Source: Malurus cyaneus samueli
Lineage: Eukaryota > Chordata > Aves > Passeriformes > Maluridae
Assembly: GCA_009741485.1 (NCBI GenBank)
Contig: CM019216.1
Location: forward strand, 43,473,931-43,537,930
Length of the DNA stretch: 64,000 bases
Direction of reading: 5' to 3'
Below are positions 37,753 through 50,708 of this stretch, one piece after another. How positions within the stretch are numbered: position 1 is the stretch's first letter; each line of letters starts with the position of its first letter. A program made the position numbers and the translations under genes. Under the pieces are notes generated by a model that did not search any database, had not been told where the DNA came from, and saw nothing but the letters and a program-made list of their open reading frames with translations.

Positions 37753-40279
37753 TTAGCCACACTCTAGTTTGAATGTTGAGCTCACGTACTTGAACCATGA
37801 ATTAAATTGGAAGAAAATCATACTGTAGGAAACTGTGATCCACCCAAGCAAATGAAGGAAGCAGAATAAAAAATTTCCAAAGTAAATCTGAAGTTACAGT
37901 ATAGACACCTCTTTGCTCACATGAAACCTACACTGACTTTATTATTATTTATTTGATTATAATGATGTGTGATACCATCTCATAGTGAGGGAGGAGTGAA
38001 CCTTAAAAAATATACACAGACTGCACAGTCTCCCTGCTGCTTAGAGAAGGACATGGATAGTTCTGAACATTATAACGTGGCCCCAAGTTAAATAAAAGCC
38101 AGTGGGAATCCTCCTTGTCCTTTTGTCCTTGAGACAAAACAAGAGCTGCTTCTTAATGTTAGATTCGAGCAAAATTCCCAGGCTTTCAATGGGAGTTTTG
38201 TCCGACTGGCCTGCACAGCATTGTTCCAAGGAGGACGGGGAGCACAGAGGTGAAGACCACGAAGTGATATCACCCTTCTGCAGAATGGAGTATTCTGTGG
38301 AAAACAAAAGGGTACACACTCGGGTCTGACGGTGACCGTGTTTTTCCACCAACACAATTTGTGTTCTGGAGGGGCCACTCCCATTCTCTGTATGCAAAAA
38401 AAAATCAGTAATAGGTTAGAGGACATTAATGACATTGAGCTCAGTCAAGTCAACCTTTCTATTATTGCTGGTGTAATAGGGCATCCCAGTCTGCCAGTTG
38501 GTGGTATTTTGTGGGGTTCTCCTGTGCCTTATCTTCCCAGTCTGGAGACCTGTCAGCTTCTTTGTATGCCTGTCTCTCTGCATTCCCACCTTCCCTTTGC
38601 CTCAGGGTATTTCTGTTTACATTTAAGAGGAGCAGAAAGAAATTGATTACACGTCTTTTATGAAGCCTTTGATTGTGTTTTATGTTTTGTAATTACTACA
38701 AAAATACCTCAAAGCTCTGTTTTTCATTTATTATTGCTCATTTGATAAGATAAAGCACTGTATGCTGTGAGCTCTTGACTTTTTTTGTCATCTGAGATTG
38801 AAAATACAATGTTAAATACATTAAATATTCACAAAGGGAGTCAAATAGGGTCACGGAAAGTGCCATACATTAATCATAAATGTGTGGTATTCCCTTGCTA
38901 AATGATACAGTTCAGTTCTGCATTTTCTGACAAATGAGGTCAAGATGTTGTTTGCCGTTAGAAACTAATTAGAGGAAATTCTTCACGCTTTTTTAATGAA
39001 GAAAAGCAAACTTTTGGAAATGATAATGTGAAGAAAAGTCAGACTGTGGTGAACAAAACCATTTTTTTTCCTCTCCAATATAATATTCCCAAAGAAAAAG
39101 TGTTATTGGTTACAAAGTTCACTTGGCTTACATTCTCATAATTTCACCAGTCAATAGGGTTACATCATGGACAAAAATCAATGTCTTGTGGCAATGAGAG
39201 ATAAGAGGAAAACAATTAGAAAGCAATCACTATTGTCAAATTCTGCTGTTATTTGAGCTATTTTGTTTTAGTGTTAGGTATTAATGGGATCAAATGAAAG
39301 AAAGACCTTTCAACACTTAGCTGTAGTAGGCATTTACGAAAATCAGGTGGTTTTGGTATGCTAGCTTGAGCAGAAAAAGATTTTACACACCTAAGTTTAA
39401 CTCTCTTGTGACCAGAGAAAAATATGTCTTCATTTTAAGAGTCCCTAGCAAAACAAGTCCAGATCCAAAAGATAGGCAGGAATTATTTTAGCTTTATGGT
39501 GGCCATGTCCATGGATATGTGACAGATTTAAATGGCTAGGGGGAAACCCCTATGACGCACACTTGTCCCTACACCTCAGACCACTGAGGCAGCCAGCCCT
39601 TCTGGAAAGTATTTTATCTATTACCCCTTACATATTCCATGAAATTTCATGAAACCTCCCTTACAAAGATGCTTCTTATCATGCACTTTTTTTTTTCCTA
39701 CGTGTGAGTACTTTTATTTTGTGGACATGCAAAAGGCACATCTCACTATCCAAACAGCCTTAGTCCAAAATGAAAGTAGAGGAGTGCCTTCACAGAAGCA
39801 TTACTTGGTCTTTGGTTTTTTTGGTTTGGTTGTTCTAATGAAAATGAAAGTGAATCTCATTTTGCTTCCTTAAAAAAGTATGTAATGTGGGTGTTTAGAC
39901 CAGTCATAAAAATTACCTAATTTTTTATACCCTTTGAAAAAGTTTTGAACATTTTATAACAGAGTGGGATACACCTTAGCTATATTTAACACAAAAAATG
40001 TAGTTTGTTCAGGCAGACTGTGTACAAGATGTATATTCATGCTTTTTAGCAGCCAGGGCACCTACAGTTAAACTCCGTAAGACAGTGGCCACAAAAATAA
40101 AATTTTTCTGCTTGCTTTCAGGGTAATTCTGTCTCTGTGTGTGAGGATACATTTGACAATATATGGCAGAGGAAACAAAAACCAAGGGCTACATCTCTGC
40201 TCGCTAGCCAAGCATGGCCAGGACACAGGCCAACCATGACTACAGGAGCTTTTAAATCACTGCTACAATCCCTGAGCAC
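37753..40279. other. Non-coding DNA, some CpG-bearing
   Basis: Six CpG dinucleotides lie in about 140 bases near 38199-38340, where two minus-strand frames (118 codons, 38397-38041; 115 codons, 38435-38088) overlap each other. No domain is recognised in either, and two frames cannot both be explained by coding, so chance or an old repeat is likelier. The part from about 38640 to 39300 is low in repeats and rich in homeodomain-like TAAT cores. Confidence 0.5.
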
Positions 40280-40306
40280 AGTTTTGATCAGTCTCTGATC
40301 AAAACT
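40280..40306. repeat. Perfect 12-bp hairpin, 3-base loop
   Basis: AGTTTTGATCAG, loop TCT, then the exact reverse complement CTGATCAAAACT. Each arm holds a TGATCA palindrome. No T run follows that would suggest a polymerase III stop. Confidence 0.92.
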
Positions 40307-41388
40307 CTCATTTCATTCTTTGTAAAGAAGCAGGAGGCAACACAGGCCAGGACCATTCCCAACAGGCAGTTTGAATGCAATCATCCTGTTCTGGGGAGCT
40401 GGGAGTTATTATCTATGGTGATGTGAAATGTGTCAAGACAATTGACTCTGAGACTGGACAGCACCTCACCTGCATTGAGGTAGTTATTCTTTTTTACAGG
40501 AAAAGAAAGCCTCAAAACTGTATTTTTCATTTTAGCTTATTTCATCAGAAAACTTTTTGGTGTGTTTTCTACAATAAAGTAGCAGCAAAAGCTGGCAGAC
40601 AGTTTACCATCAATAACAGAACAGAATCCCATCAATATTCTCTTTTCCCTGTCGAAGAGACACCTAAATTTCCTAGTAAACTCAGCTCAAATGTAGCTTT
40701 CTTTAACTCCTGTATTACAGATATTAAGGCAATATCATGTAGCCAAAATCTGTTTCTTTTCTTTTCAAATACATCTCCTCCTGGCTAAGTGTACTTTTTC
40801 CCCCAAAGCCTGTCCATATGTATGCAACAGTTAATTAAAGCTTTGTCCAGTGAAAAATCTTCCCATGTCCTCGGCTACTTATTTCTACTAGTTTGAATGG
40901 AAACAAACTGTTCATTGTAGGGTGGACAGAGAATTCTTAGAACCAGCTTCAGTTGATCTAATAGCCCGAGCATGAAAGCATTTGTGAGGGGACCGAATAC
41001 TAAATAGTAAGGGTGAAAAAGACCATCAGCTTTCAGACCTAACTATCCAGAAGAACGCACAGAATGCAAGAGGTGGAAAATTCAAAAAAGAGAAATTCAC
41101 AGGACATTTTTGTGAAAGTGCCAAGAAGCATTTTGACCTTTCCCTGCATTATTTCCCTGGTAAAATAAGTAGCACTGGACAAAATCTCTGGTGCTGTCAT
41201 ACACTACAAATGGTAATTCTGCACTTTCTCGTGGAACTCTCTGTGCCTTTTTACAGTGTACATTTTGATATTTCATCTGCATAGAATAAGGTCAACTCTG
41301 TTCTACTCACAAGAACTACTTGGGAGGAGAAAAACTGAATAAAAAGTAAAAGCAGATTATTAAAAGCATACATTAATCCATTTCTCAG
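40307..41388. other. Non-coding DNA, one 137-codon open frame
   Basis: A plus frame from 40375 to 40788 is open for 137 codons. Its predicted product is cysteine-, serine- and phenylalanine-rich with no recognised domain, and a frame of this length is not rare in AT-rich DNA. Not called as a gene. Confidence 0.55.
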
Positions 41389-41800
41389 AATATACCTAAT
41401 ACTTCAGCTTTGGCAGGGAAGGTGAGTAGTTGTCTGTAAAACCCTGGCACAGCTTTTAAACAGCCATGGGTGAAATGGTGCGTGCTGTGCCTAACATAGT
41501 CTGTGGAAGGAAAGGAAGAGTGTTACCCATGGGCAAATTTGCTTCATGAATCAAGAAGTCAGTGTCATTCCATTCCATCAAGCTTTGTTTGACCATCACA
41601 GAAAGGGAAAAAACAGGTTAATGGGTCTCTTTTTTCCTTCTTTTCTTTCCATTTTCATCAGGGTTTGAGGCTTCTTCCAGGAAAGCAAAGGTTTCAGCAG
41701 CCAGCTCAGCCAAAGCATCATCAACAGAGATCCCTGTGTCAACCAAAACACCCCCATGAGTGAAGACTCGTGTGCCCAAAAACAATGATGGCACTATGGC
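41389..41800. other. Exon-like patch, strand unresolved
   Basis: On the plus strand a long pyrimidine tract (41627-41658) ends in CAG at 41659-41661, a textbook splice acceptor. A donor match (GGGAAG|GTGAGT, junction after 41421) lies 240 bases upstream. After the acceptor one frame runs 31 codons to a TGA (41757-41759) and is rich in Ser, Ala, Lys and Thr. On the opposite strand a frame without ATG is open for about 60 codons (41800 down to a TAA at 41618-41620) and contains 'DDALAELAAETFAFLEEA' followed by a basic tail, which has protein-like composition. I recognise neither product. At most one is likely to be real. Confidence 0.25.
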
Positions 41801-44800
41801 TCAAGACACAGGCTGGAATTACCCATCTCTTTGTTACAGGGACATGAATTTCAGTTCAGGGTATGACTTTTTGCCAGACTGATGAGGCTGGCATATATTC
41901 CTGCAGAAAAAGGAAGCAGTTTTTGGTGCTGAAAGGAGATGTTCCCTCTTCACAGTTGCATGGGCTGATGATACAACCTGGAGTTTTATGCACTCTTCCT
42001 TGTGGCTAGTTTGGGTCTCCAAGAGTGGGCTTCATTTTACAACCAGATTTTCCAGAGCTGGCAAATCAAACACAAGAATAGGCAGCAAACAAAGGCAGAA
42101 TTCAGTCCTGGAGTAGCGTGGAAACAGGTCTCCATCATACACAATTTCTTTCAATTTTCTGGGAGAAAAAAATGTCTCTTCCATCTAACCAGAGCTTGAA
42201 TTTGACACCATGCACACTAGGTGGAATGAAAAATACTGAGGAGGGTGGTTTTGAAGTCACAATTTCAAAGATAAAAACACATCCTGTAGTTTTTCCCCAT
42301 CATGCACTCTTTTTCAGCCTTCCTACAAATTGAAAGGGATTTCACAAGGGCTGCCTGGACATTGGTCTATGATAGAAATAAGCAACATTTCAGGACATGT
42401 GTCCTGGGAGAAAGGAAGTGTCTTTAGATGTTTGTTCAAAGCAGCAGGTTTATGGTTAAGCAGCAGCTGGAACAGGCTTTAAAAACCAAGACAAAAAGGA
42501 ATCTGAATCTCAAGACGAAACAGTCTTTTTCACTTGGTACAAAAACAGATCTCTTTGAGTTTTCCATAAAAGATATAATATCATCCATGGTGTCCTGGCC
42601 AGTTTCCAAATAAGGTAATTATAAAATACCTAATTAGATGTTCACTTAGCTTCAAAAGTATTATGGCTATGATTGCAAAATTTAAATTGGTTAGCAGTAT
42701 TTTTAAGTCCTTTCTTGAAGCTGCTGCAGTCTATTTTAGGAAACAATAATTGTTGATACACAATTCAGTTATGTATGATATTTAAAAACAATTTTCTTCC
42801 AAAATACACTATAAAATCCATACTTTTTTTTTTTTCCCAATGACTGAACAGTGGGAAAACAAAATACAGTAAGGAATACAGAGAGAATAATCATTTAATT
42901 CCCTGATATGCTCTCTGGCCAAGGAACATTGCAAAAATATCTGAAAATTACAAAGCGAAATACATATCAAGAACCTTGATTTTTTTTCTTCTACTATGCT
43001 TTATTACTAGACTTAAGTCTGCAGACTTTATGTTAACAGAATTGAGTTCAAAAGCATTCTTAAAATAAGCCCTATAACAATAAACTGTAGATAGAACATA
43101 ATTTTGAATTCTTCAGAACCAAATCCAGTCTTTCCTTTTCAAGCTTATTTCTGTCCTCAAATATTGGGACAGTAAAGGCATTCTTGATGGTTTCAATCCA
43201 TCTCAGACTGAGAGGCACCAAAGAGAGTAGCTCGAAAGCAGAGATGTTACTTCCCCAAAATCCCCCACAGCCTTCACATTTAACAGGAAATTGGGGTCCA
43301 CATTCAGAGGAAAATTTTCCTATAATGACACTAAAGAGCTCAAGAAAGATGCTGTGCTCCCTACACTTGTAGATGTACTTAAAAAGGTGCAAAACTGAAA
43401 AACAAAATAGATAAGGAAGAAAACCTTAACAAGGAAACACGAAGACAAGATGATGTACAAAAACAAGAATGTAGAAAATGTTTTGGATAACACATAGGGA
43501 CCTCAATGAATATCATATATTGGTCCATTGGCTCTTTTTAATATCACATCATATGCAACTTGTGTTAACTCAGTTTTTCTTTGTCTAGCCCTGCTCTTTA
43601 TAATATTTGCAGCCATTTCACTATTCTGAGAAAGCAGAGACATGCAACATAATCAAGGACAAAGCAGGTTGTGTAGCAAGTGGCCACAGCACAGAGAGAT
43701 AATTACATCTCAGCACAGGACGCTGTGTTTTATCAGAAGGTGCTCGCAGGGAAGCTCCTCAGCTCTCTCCTTCAGCCATCAGCCAACAGCTGAATATGGT
43801 CCAAGAGCATCAACCAAATGATCCCCCACTATGAGGAAATCTCCCTTGTGGAACACAAACAAATGCTGTGATAAACAGGGACATGCCTTTGCAAAGCGAT
43901 GAAAGGTAAAATCAAACTTGAGCACTGCAGACATACATGTATTCCATACCTCATCAAGGATGCTACAATTTCTATAACACAACCTGGCTGCACCCATTAG
44001 AGAGTGAAACAAGCATTCTTTGTAATCTTTTGTGCAAAAATGTTCATAAGTTATGATACAGTAGTTTTTAGAAAATGCATGAGAAAAACCATTCATGGTT
44101 TTGATATATTCCACATTATTCTCATCCATTAATAAATGCAAAATGAAGAAAAGAGGACCCTTTTTCTTTTAGTTACAAGTTGTTAGTTAATTTGTTTTAC
44201 AATGCAACAAGAAAGCCTAGCAAATCAGGAAGAATGGGAAGGAGAACTTTAGTTCCAGTAAGCCAAAACAAACAGAACAGAGCTGAAGGCCCAATCCTGC
44301 TTTCTGGCCAGCTCTTCTGCTGTAAAACATGTAGAAGATTGAGTTGTACATTCTCATACATGGTCAACATCTTTGATACATTTGTTTGAAATGTTTATCT
44401 ATTCCCCTGATGATGGGTTACTGTTATTTGCTGTACTTTTGATGGTGTGTGTCTCAAAACTTAAAAATCCCCCAAATCTGGACAATAATAATTGCTCATA
44501 TATTTATCAATTTTAGACCTCTTCTAAAATTACTTATCTCTTCAAACACCACCTAAGATTCTCAAATGGACTTAACTGTCTAGAAGATTTGGTACATTTG
44601 GTTTGACTTTCCACTGCTTGTATAAGGAGACAGAGGGAATCCAAATGGAAGAGAACAAAACATTGCTGTGATAACTTGTTGGAACTTTTCCATATTTTTT
44701 ATAATTTCCTTGGCAGCAAACAATCCATGGTTCACTGCTACAAGATGTGGTAGATGGATCTAATAGATCATTGCCAAAGAAAGCACAGATCCCACCTTCT

Positions 44801-46413
44801 CCCACATTTGTGTTCCATGTATGTTCCTGCCTACGTGGTCCTGCCACTCTTTGCTGAACACAGAGGGCTTCAGACACCATCGTCAGTCAATTCACCTCCT
44901 GACCTGGAAGAAAATAACCAGAAAATGGATAATTTTCTGGTTGAATTGATCAAACTGACTCAAGAAAAAAGGCAAAGTGTGATCTAAAGCAGTGGAGACA
45001 GGACTCTGAGATGGTGGAGCAAGAAAGGAAGGCTCAGAGTGGGGTGGAGGAGGGAGCGAGACCTTCTGTGGCAGCAGCAAGCTGTAAGGTGGGATTGCAG
45101 CCACAACTGCCAAATAACCAGTTATGCAAAACTGCTAGATGCAAAAGGAAAACATGGCCAAGACATCCCAGACATCTAAAAAAATTGAGTTCTCCATAAG
45201 AAAGAAAAGGCACATATTTAGTTACTACTTTGAAAAATTAGGGGTTAATTCATTTTAGCTAATGGGGGTGGAGGGGGCAGATTGTTTCTCCTCTAAAGTT
45301 AAATAACTGCTAACAACATTCCTTCTGTTGAGAGGTTAAAATTTAGATGATTTATCACCAACACAGTTACTATTTGCAAACCTAATAATTTCTAAACTAG
45401 AGATTAGCCTGGTCCAGTTTAAGGCCATAACTCTTGGAGATTCACATTCCTAAATACAAGACTTTCCTCTGCAATTTTATTTTCTTTTTGTTTATCCACA
45501 ACATTGATCAAACGGATTAATTTAAATAAAGGCAGTAGGAGGTTTTGGTGGAATATAATGTAATTACTCATTGTAACATTTACTTGATTAAATCATTTGC
45601 AAGACAGACCTCTTGATAAAACACTGTTTACTTACCCCTGCACTGAACACATCTGGGTACCAATCACTGCAGGGTTGATTCAGCCATTCAGCCTCCAAGG
45701 AAAGATAAATTAGCTTTAAGGTAATTTGGAAAAGACCTCCCAAAATAAGAGTTCTTTGGAATTTATGAATCAACTTTTATGGAGGTAGAAACTTTTGCTC
45801 TGTAGTTCATCTGCAATTTCAAGTTACTGACAAAATATTGCAGAAAGAACTTTATAGGGAAGCACTAGGACAATCCTGGTACTGCCCACTTGTTATTTGT
45901 TGACAGATCAAACATCCCTCATTGGTAAGGCTCTCACACATTCAGAATTAAGGCAGTCTGGATTCCCAAAGATATTGTAGACCTGGCTAACTCCTAGAAC
46001 TCATCCATATCTTACCTCTGCACAAGAAACAAGCTCACCTAAACAATCAGATTGGTGTTTGTTTCCTTGGGCCTCTGAAGGCAGAATCCCTAGAGCCTCA
46101 GTGAACTCCCACTGGCAGCACGGGTATCACACAGGCTGCTCAGGGGCAGACAGGTTACTGGGGGCTTAGGCAATGCTGGGCTGGGCTGGGCTGAGAAACC
46201 AACCTCCAGCAGCTGGGCTGAGATGGTCAGGAACATCAGAAGTGGGAGAGGAGGCAGCAAATGCAGGACAACAGCTCAGAGAACGTGGGTGTTCTGAGTG
46301 GAACAGCAGCAGAAAAAGAGAAATACACACAGAGTTGCTCTAATACAGTAGAGATGATTCATTTTCTGCTCATTTATATATAGTAAAATCATTCACTATG
46401 TGACTCCAACACA
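41801..46413. other. Non-coding DNA, nothing recognised
   Basis: Unique sequence with scattered short open frames on both strands. A purine-rich stretch lies at about 45010-45062, and a short GGGCT triplication at 46174-46190. A minus frame of 120 codons (44141-43779) has no recognised domain. Confidence 0.6.
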
Positions 46414-46445
46414 CTACTATTACTATTATTGTTATTATTGTTATG
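46414..46445. repeat. Imperfect ATT-type trinucleotide repeat
   Basis: About 32 bases of ACT, ATT and GTT units in a period of three. Confidence 0.8.
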
Positions 46446-49400
46446 GTTACCTTCATTGTTATTAACTCAGTTTTATTAGAGTAATAATTTCTAAATTCAT
46501 TGTCATTTTTATCCTTGTGTTTTGAGAAGAAATCACAATAGCATTGTGCCAGTCAGGTGTGGGATATCACAACTGACAGCAGACTGGAGAGCAGAGGCAC
46601 ACCAGGCATCACTGTTTGGATCATGGCAACCGAGGGCAGTCTGAGGATATTGTGTCACAGACACGAGACTTTCAACAAGGCTGTAAGGGCCAGCAGAGGG
46701 AGAAGGGCAAGGGGCAGGATTTATCTCCCCCTTCATTCCCCTGAGCCACACAGACACTTTCAGGAGCAGCACCCATGAAAAGTTGGTTAGCAGATGTTGT
46801 TAAGATACCCTCTCCATCCCTGAGACCAGGTGCCTTCTGCAGTGACTAAGGCAGCACCAGACACTTGTCACATTTTTGAAATTTCAGCTCGGTGGTTTAT
46901 GCAAAGCTACACTGGATCAGCAGACTATCAATCCTGATTCCCAGGCCGATTTGCAGTGTTAGAGGTTAAAGACAGCGCGACATGAAAACTCACTGCCAAT
47001 CAAGAAGTGTGATACCGAGGAGAAACATAATTGTTTGTTGGGGTTAGCTTTTAGCATCAATTCTCTGTGGCCATTGGCTTGCTTTGACTCTTCATGCTTG
47101 TTCTTGTTACAAAGAGAGCAAAAAACAAGCATTCACAGAAATTGTACTGAGATGTTATCACTCTTCTTTTTTTGAGTGATAGTGTTGGCGAGATGACATG
47201 TTTCAGTCCCTCCAGACATCTTTCAGATGATATAAATCAGCATCGTTCTGTTACACTGATAAAGCCGAGAGGATCACATTGAACAACAGGATTCAGTCTC
47301 CTATTGGAAGAGCTGAAATACCTAAATGCCTTCTAAAAACACTTTCTTGCTGCTCAATTTAGTGTTTTCCAGGTGACCAGATCAGGAACAGTAAAAATCT
47401 GTGATGTTTTCTGAGGCTGCTTACATGTGGCTATAACTGATTTTTCCACATCATGTCAGCTGCTAGACATTTAATTTAGTAGTTTAGAGGAATTTAGTGT
47501 TAAGACTGTCTACTTGTATCAGTTCAGCTCCCAAATCACAGCTGAAAGGAGAGAAAGCAAATTCATGTGGATGTTGAAGACTTTAAGTCTCAGCTTTCAT
47601 GACAAAAAGTTTGCTCATTTCTTCTGACTTAGACTTCAGAGATGCTCATGGATACTTTTTTTTATCTATGCATTGAAATCTCACTACAGCCTTCTATCCT
47701 AATTCCTTCTATTCCCACTAGGCTCCTGGCAGTAAATACACCTTAAATAAAATAAAAAAGAGGAATTAATCATTAATCAGAAAGCTCCTTATGTCTAGAG
47801 CAAAGAAATATTCAAGTTCGTGTACTGCGACTAATGAGCAAATGAGCAATTTGCTTAATTTGCCTGTGGCTTCAGACTTGACAAGTGTCCTCACCATGAC
47901 CAGCAAAGAACACTTAGAGGTGCTGACTGACACTATTAAAATAATTACACATTGACCATTGTTCTGCACAGAGTAGATCTATCCAAAAAAGGACCTGATC
48001 TTTCCTACCATAAGTGACATTTGTTAAACCACTCCCAGGGAACAAATTTTTGAAAGGAACTGTTTCATTTCCTTACTTGAATTCCTACCCAAATATAAAC
48101 CTGGCCTCCTTGGGTTGATTGGCAGTAGATAAAACCAAAAATGTTGCATTCAAAGACACGATGCATACCGAATGCAATTTTGGAGTGACAGAAAAATGAA
48201 TCAACAAGCGAAAAAATGCACTTTCATCTTGACTCAGCTGATACACCATTCTTTGTTAGATTAGTCTACACTGCCTGTGATTTAATTACTCCTGAAAATG
48301 ACACATTTCCACTGTAATAGTGTCTATTGAATGGTAGACGCTACCTGAATGCTGTTTGAACAAAATCAACCTATGCTAAATTTTCAGGTGGATTTTATAT
48401 AATTTATGGTTGCAGCACAGTTTATTCCAATTACTGAAAAATTCCACAGTTTTAAAAAAAATAAATAAATAAAGAAGTCATTTTCACAGAACTTAACATC
48501 TTCATAACATCCACAGAGTCAAAGTGGAGCTGTAAACTAAGATGCTTTGTCCAAGACAACTCAGCTACTCATAAAATCTTGATGTTTTTACTCTAGGCTA
48601 ATGGGATTATATAATCAGAACTACTTAATATCCCTACAGGACAAAGCACATACAAATACATAGAATTCTCTCATTGATGATAACACATTTTTGTTTTCAG
48701 CCATCTGATTTTTAAAAGGTAGGATTCCCAAAAATAAGACTGATGTATTCAGGCCCAGGTGCTTCTGTTTTCTTGTTTATCGAGACAAGGAAATTTCCTT
48801 TGAAGGCAGCTGCTCAGTAAACCTGCAGGGCTTACTTTAAAAACTGCTCTAATTTTATCTCCTTTCAGAGATATAAAGATTGGGCAATAGCCCCTTCATT
48901 TTCAAAGCATTGCCCAAGGCCCAGGAACACAGGGTCCCACAATAATCACTGGAAATTATGCAGCCGAAACTCCATGTGGTATTTTCAGCCTTCTTTTAGC
49001 TAAGTGACCCATCTTAAAAGAACATATAATTTCACTGGGGCCTTCCCAGCTGGGAGAGCACTGTGAAAGCCAATGACAACAGTCAAAAATATCTAGTACC
49101 TAGAGTCATTCTGAGATACACGGTGGGAAGAATGTGGTTTAATTACCTCACATTTTTCTCTTAAGTGTATGCAACCAAGAAGAGGGATCAGAGTAGGATG
49201 CCATCACCTCTTTTGTCACAGTGAGGATATAATTTACCCTAAGAGGTAAGATGCTTAGATCAAAGCCCATTTAAAATTCAATTCCCTGACAGTAACTTTA
49301 TGTTGTTATTCTTCTTCTTTGGGTCTTCTGGCAAAGAGAATGAGAATGAGATTAAAATAATATAATAAATTTCTTAGATTCATGGATAAATAAAGGCAAA

Positions 49401-50663
49401 AATTATGTGGTCTAACCTCCTAAGCAACACAGGCCAAATTACTTCTCTGAATTAATCTTATTTTAACTAGAGCATATACTTAAAAAAACCAGCTAGCCTT
49501 GATTCACCCCTTACCTGTTGTGAGTTACATCAATGCTGTTAAAAAGAGGGACCTTTTTCAAGTCTAACTATATTTAACTTGTTTTAAAGAGTGGAAAAGC
49601 CTTCTACTCTCAGCTTTTCAACAATTAAAAATTTACAAAGCATAAGGAATATAGTCATAGACTCTTTTGGACATCCCACCATGAGCAACTCATGTAAGGC
49701 AGTTGCAATTTTTTCTGTACCTCTGCAACAATCCACAGTCCTCTCTGAAGGTATGTGCTCCTAGGCACTATATTAAACAAAAGTTATAATCATGATACTA
49801 GCAGAACCAAAAATATCATTCTGGTCATCATAACCTTCTTGTTCTTTTTGGGTTCTTCTAATAGACATGATAGGTCTGCTTTCTTGGTACCATATTTTTT
49901 CCTGTTTGACCTACCTAAATCACATACTGGCTTGTTTTTCTGTGACAGTGACTGATTCTTTTTTTACTTTCTCATTCTTCCCTTAATCTTTGTACTTTTG
50001 TAAGCTCAGTCAGTAACTGTTTTTGCACATTCAGTTTCTTTATAAAAACATTACATATTTTAGGAAAAACAGTAATCTCTTCAGAGCCCTGCAGCTGTTC
50101 ATTGATGATTCCCTCTTTACAGTTATATTTTGAGGTTCAATATGCCTCCAAATTTTGGTTTCTGTGATACTGATTTTAGTTTATCTAGGTTTTAAATCAA
50201 AAAACAGTGCAACATTAGTCCAGCATTTTACAGAAATCTATTACATCAATGCAATTATATATTTCAAGTGAACTAGTCTGAGCAGGAACAATAAGCTTTA
50301 TTTTCCATATTCCTGTGTTTGTTGGTACTAGTTTAGTTATTCTCCATTATCTCCTTCTTAATGGTGATTGAAACTGTCTATTGCATTTTTCTATCCTAGA
50401 TTGACCAATGTCTAGAGCACCATAGATGTTACCTTTACTTTAAGACCTTCACACTACTTCTTCCTCAGAAGTTTCCTAGGCCTTTTCCAAAATGACACCA
50501 AATATGAACAACTATTCCCAGAGCTCCTCTAGGGAAAAAAAAAAAAAAATTATCATTCAGGCATGCGCATTTAAAAGGTCCTGGGTTTCTAATAGTTGCT
50601 CAACACCTTCTGGTTACTCAGGTGGAAGCCATTGTGTTTGTTTGCCTGCAAGCCACCTAGTGG
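46446..50663. other. Non-coding DNA, candidate regulatory segments
   Basis: No repeat family or exon is visible. Three stretches (about 46890-47300, 47780-47965 and 48230-48440) have a non-repetitive texture with clustered factor-type motifs: an octamer-like ATGCAAA at 46899-46905, a SOX-type CATTGTT at 47957-47963, and several TAAT cores. Such motifs are common by chance, so this is only a pointer. An 8-bp hairpin with a T-rich loop sits at 47156-47181. Confidence 0.4.
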
Positions 50664-50685
50664 ATATATATCCATGGATATATAT
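50664..50685. repeat. 22-bp perfect palindrome in a TATA-rich tract
   Basis: An 11-base arm ATATATATCCA meets its exact reverse complement at CCATGG. More GGATATATAT units follow up to about 50708, so part of the symmetry comes from the simple repeat. Confidence 0.9.
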
Positions 50686-50708
50686 GGATATATATATGTG
50701 GATATAAT

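Noticed and set aside
40375..40788. 137-codon plus frame
   Set aside because: No domain, no signal or membrane pattern, no upstream promoter; length is compatible with chance.
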